A stretch of 58,477 nucleotides of DNA. Origin: Pseudoalteromonas sp. FUC4 (GTDB lineage Bacteria; Pseudomonadota; Gammaproteobacteria; Enterobacterales; Alteromonadaceae). The position numbers were made by a program, and so were the translations under genes. The stretch covers positions 304,289-362,765 of the forward strand of contig NZ_SEUI01000001.1 in assembly GCF_008370255.1 (NCBI RefSeq), read 5' to 3'. The notes beneath the pieces are model-generated. The model searched no databases. It worked only from the letters and a program-made list of their open reading frames with translations, and was not told the DNA's origin. Shown here piece after piece: positions 25,438-34,345 of the stretch. The stretch's first letter is position 1. Each line of letters begins with the position of its first letter.

Positions 25438-25884
25438 GTGAATAATACAAACATACCTAAATTATCGGGGATTGATCATTGTCATTTAAACGTTGATAAC
25501 TTATCGGATGCCGTAAAGTGGTATGAACGTGTTTTAGGTTTTAGTGTAGTGCCCGAACTTGCATTTTGGGGTGAGGAGGGTCGAGGCCCTCTAACCCTTG
25601 AAGACGCTAGTTCGACAACGCGTCTAGCATTGTTTGAAGGCGAAGGGCGCAGCAAAGGAATTGCATTTTTAGCCACGGGGGAGCAATTTATACAGTGGCT
25701 AAATCATCTTGAGAGTTTAAACATAAAAGCAGTGCTAGCGGATCATGCTGTAACGTTTTCTATGTACTTTAAAGATGAAAGCGGTAATAGCCATGAAATT
25801 ACCTCACATGACTACAGCTATATTAAGTGTATTTATAACGATGTGAAGCTTGGGTCGCACGCTAGTAAAAAACGTACGGGTTAA
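25438..25884 (+). CDS. VOC-family (glyoxalase/bleomycin-resistance fold) protein
   Basis: This is a 148-residue protein with the vicinal oxygen chelate pattern. The first module has GIDHCHLNVDNLSDAVKWYERVLGF, and the second has GIAFLATGEQF and SMYFKDESGNSHEITSHD. Metal ligands are suggested by the His of DHCHLNV and the Glu of HEITSHD. Substrate is not predictable. GTG at 25438, which lies one base after the upstream stop and has GGTGAG four bases before it, is the likely start; GTG at 25429 and TTG at 25426 are also in frame. It is probably cotranscribed with the HD gene. Confidence 0.82.
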   Translation: MNNTNIPKLSGIDHCHLNVDNLSDAVKWYERVLGFSVVPELAFWGEEGRGPLTLEDASSTTRLALFEGEGRSKGIAFLATGEQFIQWLNHLESLNIKAVLADHAVTFSMYFKDESGNSHEITSHDYSYIKCIYNDVKLGSHASKKRTG

Positions 25885-25906
25885 ATGAACACTAGGCATT
25901 AATTGC

Positions 25907-26902
25907 TTAGTGTTGTTCTTGGTGCGCTTCTTTAATCGCAATAATATCGTCAATTTTTTCTATAAATAATTCAACTAATTTAGGGTCAAAGTGTTCACCG
26001 GCTTGTGATTGTATATGTTGAATTGTTTTTTCAACACTCCAAGCTTCTTTGTAAGGACGTTTCGAAGTAAGTGCATCAAATACGTCAGCTATAGCTACAA
26101 TTCTACCTTCAATTGATATATCTTCGCCTTTAATTCCATTAGGGTAGCCTGTGCCATTCCATTTTTCATGGTGCTCAATAGCAAGTGTATGAGCGAGTTG
26201 TAATAATGGTGAAGAGGAGTTTGCTAATATTTTCGCGCCAATTATGGCGTGCTGTTTCATATGATCAAATTCTTCAGAAGTTAACTTTCCAGGCTTGAGT
26301 AAAATGGCATCTGGGATACCTATTTTTCCTACATCGTGCATTGGGGCAGCTTGGCGTAGTAATTCTGCTCGTTGCTCATCCATACCTAGTGCTAACGCTA
26401 ATACCTTACTGTATTGGCTCATACGGACTATATGCTCGCCAGTATCGGTATCTTTATATTCAGCAGCACGGCCTAAGCGTTGTACTAAATCTACATGAGC
26501 TTGTTTTAATTGCTCTGCCTGCACCAGCGATAAGTGTGTTTTAACTCTTGCTCTTACAATAGCGGGGCTTATTGGCTTAGTAATATAATCTACGGCACCT
26601 AACTCAAAACCTTTATATTCATCGCTTTCATCGCCAAGCGCAGTAACAAATATAATGGGTATATGTGATGTTTTAGGGTTAGCTTTAACTATTTGACAGA
26701 CTTCAAAACCATTCATATCTGGCATCATTATGTCGAGCAAGATTAGCTTTGGTAATTCTTTTTCAAGTAATGCCAGTGCAGCGTCACCCGATTTAGCAAA
26801 CGACATTCTGTATTGATTACCTAACACTTCGCGCATTACTTTTAGGTTTGCAGGCTCATCGTCAACAATTAATACTCGTGGTCTATCTGACGTAAAGTCC
26901 AT
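25907..26902 (-). CDS. Response regulator with HD-GYP cyclic di-GMP phosphodiesterase domain (RpfG-like)
   Basis: This 331-residue protein has a receiver domain at 1-125, with Asp57 in LILLDIMMPDMNG and the conserved Lys in YITKPIS. An HD-GYP domain occupies about 140-320. It retains the catalytic HD in APMHDVGKIG and the signature HHEKWNGTGYPNG. HD-GYP proteins break down cyclic di-GMP to GMP. The gene starts three bases after the stop of the large MHYT hybrid kinase, so the two form a cognate pair: kinase output probably controls cyclic di-GMP breakdown. Confidence 0.95.
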   Translation of the reverse strand: MDFTSDRPRVLIVDDEPANLKVMREVLGNQYRMSFAKSGDAALALLEKELPKLILLDIMMPDMNGFEVCQIVKANPKTSHIPIIFVTALGDESDEYKGFELGAVDYITKPISPAIVRARVKTHLSLVQAEQLKQAHVDLVQRLGRAAEYKDTDTGEHIVRMSQYSKVLALALGMDEQRAELLRQAAPMHDVGKIGIPDAILLKPGKLTSEEFDHMKQHAIIGAKILANSSSPLLQLAHTLAIEHHEKWNGTGYPNGIKGEDISIEGRIVAIADVFDALTSKRPYKEAWSVEKTIQHIQSQAGEHFDPKLVELFIEKIDDIIAIKEAHQEQH

Positions 26903-26905
26903 TAA

Positions 26906-29900
26906 TTAATACTCATAATTAGTTAGTTTTTCAAGTAAGATTTCTAGTATTACGTGTGCTTTATCAAAATCAAATTCATCAAAGGCCTCGGCTATATCAT
27001 CAACTTCATTTTTATAAATAGAAGGTGTGCCGCGTTGCAGTTTTGCTAGTAGTTCATCATTTAATTCTGCATTTTGTGCATCTTGATAAAGTATTTCACA
27101 CAATGACTTAACTTCATCGATTGATAGCGTGTCTGAACTATTACCTTCAGAGTTACTACTTGGCTTATCGCAGGTATTTGATGACAGCAGTTGTGAGATG
27201 ACAAGTAACTCGCTTTTTATATCGTCTAAAGTACTAATAACTTTAGCATCACTTTGCTTTTGCTCTAAATCCGTTAATAACTTCATTAATGTTATTAGAC
27301 CTAAATTACCAGCAACACCTTTGAGTGTGTGAATGAGACTATCGGCATCTTTTATATTTGATAATTTATCATTAAAGAGTGTCTCGAACCGCTTATTACT
27401 ATCACTAATAAATTTAGTAATCTCGGTAAGCTGCTTACATTTAGAGCCCCAGAGTGCGAGCCCTTTTTCAAAATCTATGTGCTGTGCTTTAGGATCGCTT
27501 TGCGATATAACCATTTCTTTTGCAATACCAAGGCCAAGTACTTGTGCTATTTCTTGGTTTAACTGATTTATATCAATGGGTTTATTTGCAAAGCCATTCA
27601 TGCCTGCTTTTTTAGCCGTGAGTTTATCTTGCTGTAATACACTGGCTGTAAGCGCAATAATTGGCGTGTATTTAATTTGTCTTTGGTTTTCTATTGCTCT
27701 TATTTTTTGTGTTGCTTGTATGCCATCACACAGTGGCATATGGATATCCATTAAAATGACGTCAAAGTCTTGTTCTTCAAATATTTTAATCGCTTCAAGT
27801 CCGTTTGATGCCTTGGTAACTGCATGTTGATCGCGTGACAGGAGTAAAGAAAGCAGTTCTGTATTTTGCTCAATATCGTCAACGACTAGCACTCTAAGAG
27901 CGGGTAATTGAGTGTGTAGGCCATCAAAATGATCTATTTTAGTTTCGTCACCTAAAGTAAGCGGCAATGAAAAGTAAAAGCAGGTGCCTTTACCTAGTTC
28001 ACTTACTAAGTTTATTGTTCCGCCCATAAGCTCTACAAGTTGTTTACTTATGGTTGTACCAAGGCCTGTACCACCAAAGCGGCGCGTAGTAGTGCCATCG
28101 GCTTGTTCAAAAGGTTGAAATACAGCTTGAATACGATCTTTTGCAATGCCAATACCGGTATCTTGTACTTCAAAAAACAGATGCTGATTGTGTGTCACGC
28201 CAACGGTTACGGTAACAGAGCCTTTTTCGGTAAACTTAATAGCGTTACCAATTAAATTAGTAAGTACTTGCCTGAGTCGATCTGGGTCGCCGTAGTACGT
28301 CGCACTTACTGATTCTTTAATATGAAGTTTAAGTTCTAAATCTTTCTTTTTAGCTTCTAGCCAAAAAGTAGAAATAATACTGTCTATCACTGTTTTTAAG
28401 CTAAAGTGGACTGGCTCAATAGTGAGTTTACCGCGTTCTAGTTTTGCAGAATCAAGAATTTCATTTAACAATCTTAGCAATGAACGAGCTGCATTATTTA
28501 CCGTAACCAAGTGCTTTTGTTGTTCTTGATCAAGTGGGGTATCCATTAATAGATCGCTAAAACCTATTATAGAATTCATTGGGGTTCGTATTTCATGGCT
28601 CATATTAGCCATAAAAGATTGCTTTGCATGAGCGGCTTCTTCAGCTTTAAATTTAGCCTGCTCTAGTTTTTCTTCATATTCTTTGCGTTCTGTAATATCA
28701 ACTAAAACGCCATCAATCCACTTTGGGTTGCCTTGAGCATCAAAGTCGATACTCCCTTTATCTAACAGCCACAAAATTTTGCCATTTCTGTGTCTAATTC
28801 GGTATTCAATAGAATATTGAGACTTTGCATCAACAGCTTTAGAGACTTCATCAACTATTTGTTTTTGGTCTGTTTTCAAGACCAAGTCATTAAACTCGAT
28901 ACAATGCTCTGTAAACTCATTTGGGTTATACCCTGTAAGCTCACTTATATTTGGACTAATAAATAACATCGTCCAGTTGTCATCAAATTTGCATCTAAAC
29001 GCTACTCCGGGCATGTTATCGATAAGAGAGCGGTATTTTTGTTCTTTCTCTTCTAAACTTTGTTGCAAAGCGCGTTGTTCAGTCAAGTCGGTAATAAAGC
29101 CAACATATAAAGGGTTATGGCCCGGCTGATTTACTTCGCCTATACCTAAGCGAATAGGAAAAACATGTCCGTCCATGTGTTTTGCATATACATCACGGTT
29201 TATGCCTATTATTTTACCTAGATCAACATTGTGAGCGTTTAAGAGGTATTTGTCGTGATGCTTGGCAATGTCATCGTCCATCAGCATTTTTACGTTTTTT
29301 CCTTGAACTTGGCTTTCTTGCCAGCCAAAAATTTTACTTGCGGCTTCATTAAAACTTAAAATAATACCAGCGTGGTCAATGGTAACAATGCCATCTATAG
29401 CGGTGCCTAAAATAGCATTTAGACGGGATTCTTTTGCCGACTTATCCTCAAGTAACATGCGATAGCGAACCATACCATTTATTACACCAACCACGCTTGT
29501 AATCGCGATAGTTGCTGTGGCGACTGCAATGGCGATAAAAGTTAGTCCTGCGGTTGCATTAGCATCATCATAGATTAGTGGCGATGTAGCTACAAAACGC
29601 GTAGCGGCCATACCCATATAGTGCATACCAGCAACAGCACACCCTAAAATAACAGCGCTAATTGAGTTATTTTGAAGAGGTGATAAAGAGGGTAAAAAAC
29701 GCTCAAGATTAAAGCGACTGTAAAGGGCTATAAAGGACAGCGCTACAGCGACAATGATTGATAACGCAAATATCATTGGATCATATCTAAGTAAAGGAGC
29801 AAGCTCCATTGCAGCCATGCCGCTATAATGCATAGTGCCAATACCGGCTCCTAGTAACACGGAGCAAATCGACAATACTTTTAGATTCCCTTTACTATTT

Positions 29901-30238
29901 ACTAGCATTGATACAGCGTACTGACATGCTATAAATGCTGGTATAAAAGAAAGTAAAGTAATTGTTGGATCATAATCAATATTAGTACACAGTGAAAAGG
30001 CAAGCATACCAATAAAGTGCATACTCCAAATACCAGCTGAAAAAACAGTAGCAGCGGTCACATTTGCCAAACGTTGGTAGCTAGGAAATTGAGTTTCTTT
30101 TGCGAGATCTATAAGTCGAATGGTGAAAAAGGCTGCAAAAATAGCAATTAGCAATGACATTGAAACTAATAGAGGATCGTAAACGCCATTAATGATTAAG
30201 CTAGGATCTTGGTCTGTGATAAAAAAAGCTGATAACAT
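26906..30238 (-). CDS. MHYT-PAS-PAS hybrid sensor histidine kinase with REC and HPt domains
   Basis: This is an 1110-residue inner-membrane sensor. The N-terminal MHYT domain (about 20-255, seven helices) carries MHFIGM at 73, MHYSGM at 136 and MHYMGM at 205. These motifs are predicted to bind copper and to sense a gas or redox state. Two PAS domains follow (about 272-390 and 400-520). The kinase core has His548 in MSHEIRTPMN and ATPase boxes including DTGIGI and GGTGLG. A receiver has Asp831 in VILMDIHMPLCDG, and an HPt domain has His970 in IHTLKGVAGNLG. All phosphorelay residues are intact. The HD-GYP regulator gene follows three bases downstream. Confidence 0.95.
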   Translation of the reverse strand: MLSAFFITDQDPSLIINGVYDPLLVSMSLLIAIFAAFFTIRLIDLAKETQFPSYQRLANVTAATVFSAGIWSMHFIGMLAFSLCTNIDYDPTITLLSFIPAFIACQYAVSMLVNSKGNLKVLSICSVLLGAGIGTMHYSGMAAMELAPLLRYDPMIFALSIIVAVALSFIALYSRFNLERFLPSLSPLQNNSISAVILGCAVAGMHYMGMAATRFVATSPLIYDDANATAGLTFIAIAVATATIAITSVVGVINGMVRYRMLLEDKSAKESRLNAILGTAIDGIVTIDHAGIILSFNEAASKIFGWQESQVQGKNVKMLMDDDIAKHHDKYLLNAHNVDLGKIIGINRDVYAKHMDGHVFPIRLGIGEVNQPGHNPLYVGFITDLTEQRALQQSLEEKEQKYRSLIDNMPGVAFRCKFDDNWTMLFISPNISELTGYNPNEFTEHCIEFNDLVLKTDQKQIVDEVSKAVDAKSQYSIEYRIRHRNGKILWLLDKGSIDFDAQGNPKWIDGVLVDITERKEYEEKLEQAKFKAEEAAHAKQSFMANMSHEIRTPMNSIIGFSDLLMDTPLDQEQQKHLVTVNNAARSLLRLLNEILDSAKLERGKLTIEPVHFSLKTVIDSIISTFWLEAKKKDLELKLHIKESVSATYYGDPDRLRQVLTNLIGNAIKFTEKGSVTVTVGVTHNQHLFFEVQDTGIGIAKDRIQAVFQPFEQADGTTTRRFGGTGLGTTISKQLVELMGGTINLVSELGKGTCFYFSLPLTLGDETKIDHFDGLHTQLPALRVLVVDDIEQNTELLSLLLSRDQHAVTKASNGLEAIKIFEEQDFDVILMDIHMPLCDGIQATQKIRAIENQRQIKYTPIIALTASVLQQDKLTAKKAGMNGFANKPIDINQLNQEIAQVLGLGIAKEMVISQSDPKAQHIDFEKGLALWGSKCKQLTEITKFISDSNKRFETLFNDKLSNIKDADSLIHTLKGVAGNLGLITLMKLLTDLEQKQSDAKVISTLDDIKSELLVISQLLSSNTCDKPSSNSEGNSSDTLSIDEVKSLCEILYQDAQNAELNDELLAKLQRGTPSIYKNEVDDIAEAFDEFDFDKAHVILEILLEKLTNYEY

Positions 30239-30554
30239 AATGGCTCAAAATATAATCTTTATTTATCAAGTTTAATCTAATTAATTAATAAATAAACTGT
30301 TAATTCAGTGAAGTGATTAAAATAACGAATTTATTACTTTTCATTTTCTTTTATTTATCAGGGATTAGTTTTTTAGTTGGTGTTTTTTATTCTAATGTAT
30401 TGCCTGTCACAGGACTAAGTTAGATTTATATGGTCATATTTTAGTTTCTATCGAGTAACCTTAATAAAAATAATGAATTGGCTTAACTAAGCGAAAAGTA
30501 CACTTTATTTGGTTTTATTAATTGCTGGTGAATTTTCTCGTAGCAATATTATTA
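30239..30554. other. Gene-free divergent region between the hybrid kinase and the YgjP-like gene
   Basis: This 316-base, very AT-rich region must hold promoters for both divergent genes. Around 30470-30496 the sequence GAATTGGCTTAACTAAG weakly resembles the left end of the MITE-like repeat, but with many mismatches. Nothing else is recognisable. Confidence 0.5.
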
Positions 30555-31253
30555 ATGAGTATGAAAGTGTTTGAATATCAGTTAAAGAAAAGTATAAAAC
30601 GTAAAACAGTTGCCATTAAAGTACATAACAAGAAGGTGACTGTATATGCCCCTCAGTTTGTTAGTAATAAACACATCCAAGAATGGCTTTTTGATAAGCA
30701 GGTGTGGGTAAATGCTCAATTAACTAAACAGCACAATATTGCTGATAGCAGACAGAACCCGCTCAAAGACAAACAAATTTTAATCTTTGATAGCATTGTG
30801 AACATAGAATTTAAGAAAGGTACTAAGTCCGAAGTACTAAACTGTGTCGACAGCTTGCTTATTACGCACTCTTCGCGCGTTAAAAATACTTCGCAAAAAT
30901 ATCAGCAACTTCTTGAAGAATATTTAAAAGAGCAACTAACTGCATATATAGAAATGCGTTTAGCGTACTTCTGCGCACAAATGGGTGAAGAATTACCTAC
31001 GAGTCTAAAAGTAGCTATTTATAAGAGAAAGTGGGGGAGCTGTAATAGTAAGCGAGAGCTAACATTTAATTTGCATTTAATCGGAGCGCCTTATCATGCT
31101 ATTGATTATGTGATTGTCCATGAGTTAGCGCATTTACGTCACTTAAACCACAGTAAAGCTTTTTGGCAGCACGTTGAGCGTTTTTTTTCTAATTATAAAG
31201 CATCATCAACATGGCTAAAGAAAAACGGTATGAGTTTACAGTGGGTATTTTGA
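30555..31253 (+). CDS. YgjP-like zinc metallopeptidase (DUF45/M48-like)
   Basis: This 232-residue protein has the YgjP family signature at the C-terminus. KWGSCNSKRELTFNLHL is followed by YVIVHELAHLRHLNHSKAFW, in which HELAH is the zinc-binding catalytic motif and the later His is the third ligand. Family members are predicted cytoplasmic metallopeptidases; substrate is unknown. ATG at 30555 is chosen over an upstream in-frame TTG at 30522, but no clear ribosome site marks it. ATG at 30561 is equally possible. An 8-bp tandem repeat starts 10 bases after the stop. Confidence 0.85.
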   Translation: MSMKVFEYQLKKSIKRKTVAIKVHNKKVTVYAPQFVSNKHIQEWLFDKQVWVNAQLTKQHNIADSRQNPLKDKQILIFDSIVNIEFKKGTKSEVLNCVDSLLITHSSRVKNTSQKYQQLLEEYLKEQLTAYIEMRLAYFCAQMGEELPTSLKVAIYKRKWGSCNSKRELTFNLHLIGAPYHAIDYVIVHELAHLRHLNHSKAFWQHVERFFSNYKASSTWLKKNGMSLQWVF

Positions 31254-31262
31254 AGTTAACCT

Positions 31263-31316
31263 GAATATAGGAATATAGGAATATAGGAATATAGGAATAT
31301 AGGAATATAGGAATAG
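31263..31316. repeat. Tandem 8-bp repeat (GAATATAG), six full units plus a partial
   Basis: Six perfect head-to-tail units of GAATATAG (31263-31310) and a partial seventh follow the YgjP-like gene. They end 9 bases before the 3' end of the first tRNA-Tyr gene. Perfect short repeats like this tend to change copy number by replication slippage. Confidence 0.95.
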
Positions 31317-31324
31317 TAGAGAAG

Positions 31325-31409
31325 TGGTGGAGGGAGCTGGATTCGAACCAGCGAAGGCTGAGCCGTCAGATTTACAGTCTGATCCCTTTGGCCGCTCGGG
31401 AACCCCTCC
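31325..31409 (-). tRNA. tRNA-Tyr (GTA), copy 2 of a tandem pair
   Basis: The reverse strand gives an 85-base tRNA with long variable arm, starting GGAGGGGTTCCCGAGCGG and ending in encoded CCA. The acceptor arm pairs over 7 bases with one G-T pair. The anticodon loop CTGTAAATC has anticodon GTA (complement at 31373-31375). The T arm is GCTGGTTCGAATCCAGC. It closely matches E. coli tRNA-Tyr. It is identical to the copy 50 bases away. Confidence 0.97.
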
Positions 31410-31458
31410 ACACTAATTTTATTGCATTTGGCCCCACTTAACTTAGCGGTTAGAAAAG

Positions 31459-31543
31459 TGGTGGAGGGAGCTGGATTCGAACCAGCGAAGGCTGAGCCGT
31501 CAGATTTACAGTCTGATCCCTTTGGCCGCTCGGGAACCCCTCC
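31459..31543 (-). tRNA. tRNA-Tyr (GTA), copy 1 of a tandem pair
   Basis: This gene is identical in all 85 bases to the copy at 31325-31409 and includes the encoded CCA. It is the promoter-proximal copy. The two are probably transcribed together and processed apart, as tandem tyrosine tRNA genes are in E. coli. Confidence 0.97.
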
Positions 31544-31558
31544 AATGCAACGGCGCTG

Positions 31559-31586
31559 ATAATAGCAAATTGCGTATTTAAGTAAA
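31559..31586 (-). promoter_or_regulatory. Putative sigma-70 promoter of the tRNA-Tyr pair
   Basis: On the minus strand, TTTACT (31581-31586) and TATTAT (31559-31564) are separated by 16 bases. A GC-rich discriminator, CAGCGCCG, follows, as is typical of stable-RNA promoters. The mature tRNA begins 15 bases after the -10 box. Confidence 0.55.
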
Positions 31587-31655
31587 GAAAAAAGCTAAAG
31601 AAAATTGAAATAAAGCCGATAAATATCTATCAGTTACCACAATCGACTAAAGACT

Positions 31656-32183
31656 ATGCAAATAGATGATTTGTTAATCACAGAGAGTCAGTTAAACAAT
31701 AGACTCAATAATAGTGTGCATGAAAATCGTCGTGGCGAATTTTCACTATTATTAGCAATGTTGTCACATGACGCACTCGATTTTAGTCAATTTCATTTAC
31801 CAAAAACTGAAATAAATAATTTAGTTGTAGAAGAAGAGGCATTAAGAAAGCAATTTGGCGCAGGTCCAAAGCAACTTTTAGCCCCTGATGAATATAATAT
31901 GGTGGTTGGACAATTCAATGCTGCATTAATATCTCAAGAAGGAGAGCGTAGCGGCATGACGAGCATCAAGCTAATACAATGCTTAAACCCTGAACCGCTT
32001 GCGATTAGAAATGATGATAAGCATATTCCATTTCATATAATAGATAACTGTGAACTTGCTGTCAGAAGAAGAATTAAAAGCGAACAAACACAACTAGCGA
32101 ATCCCCCTATAAATGCAGCTGCTTTTTACGACAGCCTTAATAATGATGCAATACATCAACCACTTCATCTTATTGCGGTGTGA
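31656..32183 (+). CDS. VC2046/SO_2500-family conserved protein
   Basis: This 175-residue soluble protein begins QIDDLLITESQLNNRLN and continues HENRRGEFSLLLAMLSHDAL. I associate this pattern with the gammaproteobacterial VC2046/SO_2500 family of unknown function. The C-terminal half, with PFHIIDNCELAVRRR, is likely a helix-rich region. There is no signal peptide or membrane segment. It lies between the tRNA-Tyr pair and the DUF6172 gene with no overlap to either. The family call rests on recall and is moderately sure. Confidence 0.65.
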   Translation: MQIDDLLITESQLNNRLNNSVHENRRGEFSLLLAMLSHDALDFSQFHLPKTEINNLVVEEEALRKQFGAGPKQLLAPDEYNMVVGQFNAALISQEGERSGMTSIKLIQCLNPEPLAIRNDDKHIPFHIIDNCELAVRRRIKSEQTQLANPPINAAAFYDSLNNDAIHQPLHLIAV

Positions 32184-32362
32184 TATATGATTGTAATAAT
32201 CATCAGTTAATATATGCTTTATAACGGGTCTGCTTTATATATTTGCTAATAATTGATTTAATGAAAAAAAAGCATCCAAAAATTAAATGCAATTGCTATA
32301 ATGGCGTCAAATGGTATGACATGAAATGCCATTATCATTAAACCAAGGTAATTAGGAACGTA

Positions 32363-32665
32363 ATGAAGAAAACATTCACGCTAAATCACGAGAAAATCAA
32401 ATACCCTCGTATGGTTGATGCTGCAAAGCACGAAGTGAAAAAATATTTGAAAAGAGAGCGTAATAAAACGCTACCTGAAGATGCTGACTATTGGGCATTT
32501 GACTGTAAGTTTGGTAATACAGCTGAAGATGCGCAAGTTGTGCACGTTGCTGAATTAAGTAACCAAATAGGCGAAATTGAAAAGCAAGGTTTGACCTCTT
32601 TCTATGTAGAGATTTTAGCTCGACCTGCTCAGCGTCAACAGTTAGATTTAGATGATGACGAATAA
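32363..32665 (+). CDS. DUF6172-family small protein
   Basis: This 100-residue protein has a basic N-terminal half, with RMVDAAKHEVKKYLKRERNK followed by YWAFDCKFG, and an acidic tail DLDDDE. The pattern matches what I recall of DUF6172. Members are small, conserved in gammaproteobacteria and uncharacterised. The charge pattern would suit nucleic acid binding, but that is only a suggestion. A hairpin terminator follows at 32701. Confidence 0.75.
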   Translation: MKKTFTLNHEKIKYPRMVDAAKHEVKKYLKRERNKTLPEDADYWAFDCKFGNTAEDAQVVHVAELSNQIGEIEKQGLTSFYVEILARPAQRQQLDLDDDE

Positions 32666-32700
32666 TACTTAATTTAATTAAGTATTCTAAGTTATAAAAG

Positions 32701-32725
32701 TGAGCCCAAGTGGCTCATTTTTTGT
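32701..32725 (+). terminator. Rho-independent terminator after the DUF6172 gene
   Basis: The stem TGAGCC with GGCTCA around a 5-base loop is followed by six T residues. An AT-only palindrome, AATACTTAAT with ATTAAGTATT, lies just upstream at about 32663-32686. Confidence 0.8.
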
Positions 32726-32856
32726 TTTCATGTCTTAAATATTTTCGATAAGTCATTTTCACTGGCAATTAACTAGCTCTATTACCTGTTAGCATTTGCA
32801 TAACAAAACATCGTGATATAGGGTGTATTTAATTAAAAAAATAAAATAGTTGTACC

Positions 32857-33774
32857 ATGCCGATAAATTACTCTGATCATCAATTAAAATTAAGCTTAAA
32901 TAACTCTAAAGTGCTTGTAGTTGACGATCAGCTATTGAGCCTCATAGTATTGAAAAAAATATTATCAGAGCATTTTCATGTAACAACAGCTGGAAGTGGT
33001 GAAGAGGCAATTGAAATTTGTAATGCAGAGGTACCCGACATAATTCTACTCGATATTAATATGGGGGGAATGAGCGGTATTGAAACATGCTTAAAATTAA
33101 AAAATAATACTGAAACACAAGATATCCCGGTTATTTTTGTTACATCCTTTGAAAACGAAGAGAGGGAGTGCTGGGAAGCCGGAGCTGTTGATTTTATTAA
33201 AAAGCCAATTAATACAGAAACATTATTTAGAAGAGTTCGTGCCCATATAACGTTAAAAATACAGCACGACTTACTCAATCAAAAAGTATTTTTAGATGAT
33301 TTAACTAAAGTGTTTAATCGGCGTTATTTTGATGCGCACTTTAGTAAAATGGAGCGAAGTGCTTTACGAGAAAAAGTCGATTATGCACTACTACTTATCG
33401 ATATAGATTACTTTAAGCAATACAACGATCTTTATGGACATGTACAAGGTGATACGGTCTTAAACCTTGTTGCACAAACCATTACTAATAGTTTACAAAG
33501 GCCGACTGATTTTGTTGCGCGTTATGGCGGCGAAGAATTTGTAGTTGTTTTACCTCATACAAGCACTGAAGGTGCAATTTGCGTTGCCGATAAAATCAAA
33601 AAAAATATAATCGACTTAAAAATCCCTCATAAATATTCAGAGTACGGCTTTGTTACCATTAGTATTGGCGGTTCAACATTACAACCTTACGAAAGTAATA
33701 AAAATACGTTACAGATCGCAGACGAAAAAATGTATGAGTCTAAAATGCAAGGGCGTAACAAAGTGTGCTTTTAA
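32857..33774 (+). CDS. Response regulator with GGDEF diguanylate cyclase domain (REC-GGDEF)
   Basis: This 305-residue protein joins a receiver domain (1-130), with Asp66 in IILLDINMGGMSG, to a GGDEF domain (140-305). The active motif is GGEEF at 224-228. An inhibitory I-site, RPTD at 215-218, lies five residues upstream of it, so product feedback is likely. It converts two GTP to cyclic di-GMP when phosphorylated. The layout resembles PleD-type and WspR-type cyclases. No kinase is adjacent; the nearest is the MHYT hybrid kinase about 3 kb away. Confidence 0.95.
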   Translation: MPINYSDHQLKLSLNNSKVLVVDDQLLSLIVLKKILSEHFHVTTAGSGEEAIEICNAEVPDIILLDINMGGMSGIETCLKLKNNTETQDIPVIFVTSFENEERECWEAGAVDFIKKPINTETLFRRVRAHITLKIQHDLLNQKVFLDDLTKVFNRRYFDAHFSKMERSALREKVDYALLLIDIDYFKQYNDLYGHVQGDTVLNLVAQTITNSLQRPTDFVARYGGEEFVVVLPHTSTEGAICVADKIKKNIIDLKIPHKYSEYGFVTISIGGSTLQPYESNKNTLQIADEKMYESKMQGRNKVCF

Positions 33775-33836
33775 GCTGAGCTAGCTAATAAAGCTAGTGA
33801 TACTTAAACACACTTTATAGGTAATCAAATAAATTA

Positions 33837-34316
33837 TTACAAGCTATGACATTTTTTATATTTTTTATTACTACCGCACGGGCAATCATCATTTCTGCCC
33901 ACTTTAATATCTTCAACTGGGTATATAGCACCATCTAAATAACGCCATTTGGAATTTTCTTTAATAAACTGCGATTTTTCGTGAAGTTCACAAAATAAGT
34001 TTTGATAAAAATATTGGGCTTTAAATTCTACATTGCCAATGTCTTCATCATAGCTTGAACTAATTACATCAAGATTGATAAACCGACAACTGTTAGCAAA
34101 ATCATTGATTTCTTTAACAGGGTTTTCCGCTTGTTTTTCTTCAGCGTAGGTCTGATAAACATATTTTGCATTTTTAATAACATAGGCACTAAATCGTGAG
34201 CGCATAAGTTGTTCTGGAGTGTCAGCTTGCTTAACAGATAAGTGAAGCGGCTCGCAGCAATTGGCATAATCGTACCCACTGCTGCAAAAACATAATGTGG
34301 TATTGAGTGAGGTCAT
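33837..34316 (-). CDS. YchJ-family SEC-C metal-binding protein
   Basis: This is a 159-residue protein with the YchJ layout. The N-terminus has a CFCSSG...CCEP cysteine cluster, the middle has TPEQLMRSRFSAYVI, and the C-terminus has the SEC-C zinc motif CPCGSNKKYKKCH. SEC-C motifs bind zinc and are also found at the tail of SecA. YchJ function is not established. The gene is convergent with the GGDEF gene and lies downstream of the SulA-like gene. Confidence 0.9.
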   Translation of the reverse strand: MTSLNTTLCFCSSGYDYANCCEPLHLSVKQADTPEQLMRSRFSAYVIKNAKYVYQTYAEEKQAENPVKEINDFANSCRFINLDVISSSYDEDIGNVEFKAQYFYQNLFCELHEKSQFIKENSKWRYLDGAIYPVEDIKVGRNDDCPCGSNKKYKKCHSL

Positions 34317-34345
34317 AATAATAATACATAGTCTAAAACATTAGT

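Noticed and set aside
31263..31316. Possible CRISPR array
   Set aside because: The unit is 8 bases with no spacers and no cas genes nearby. It is a simple tandem repeat.
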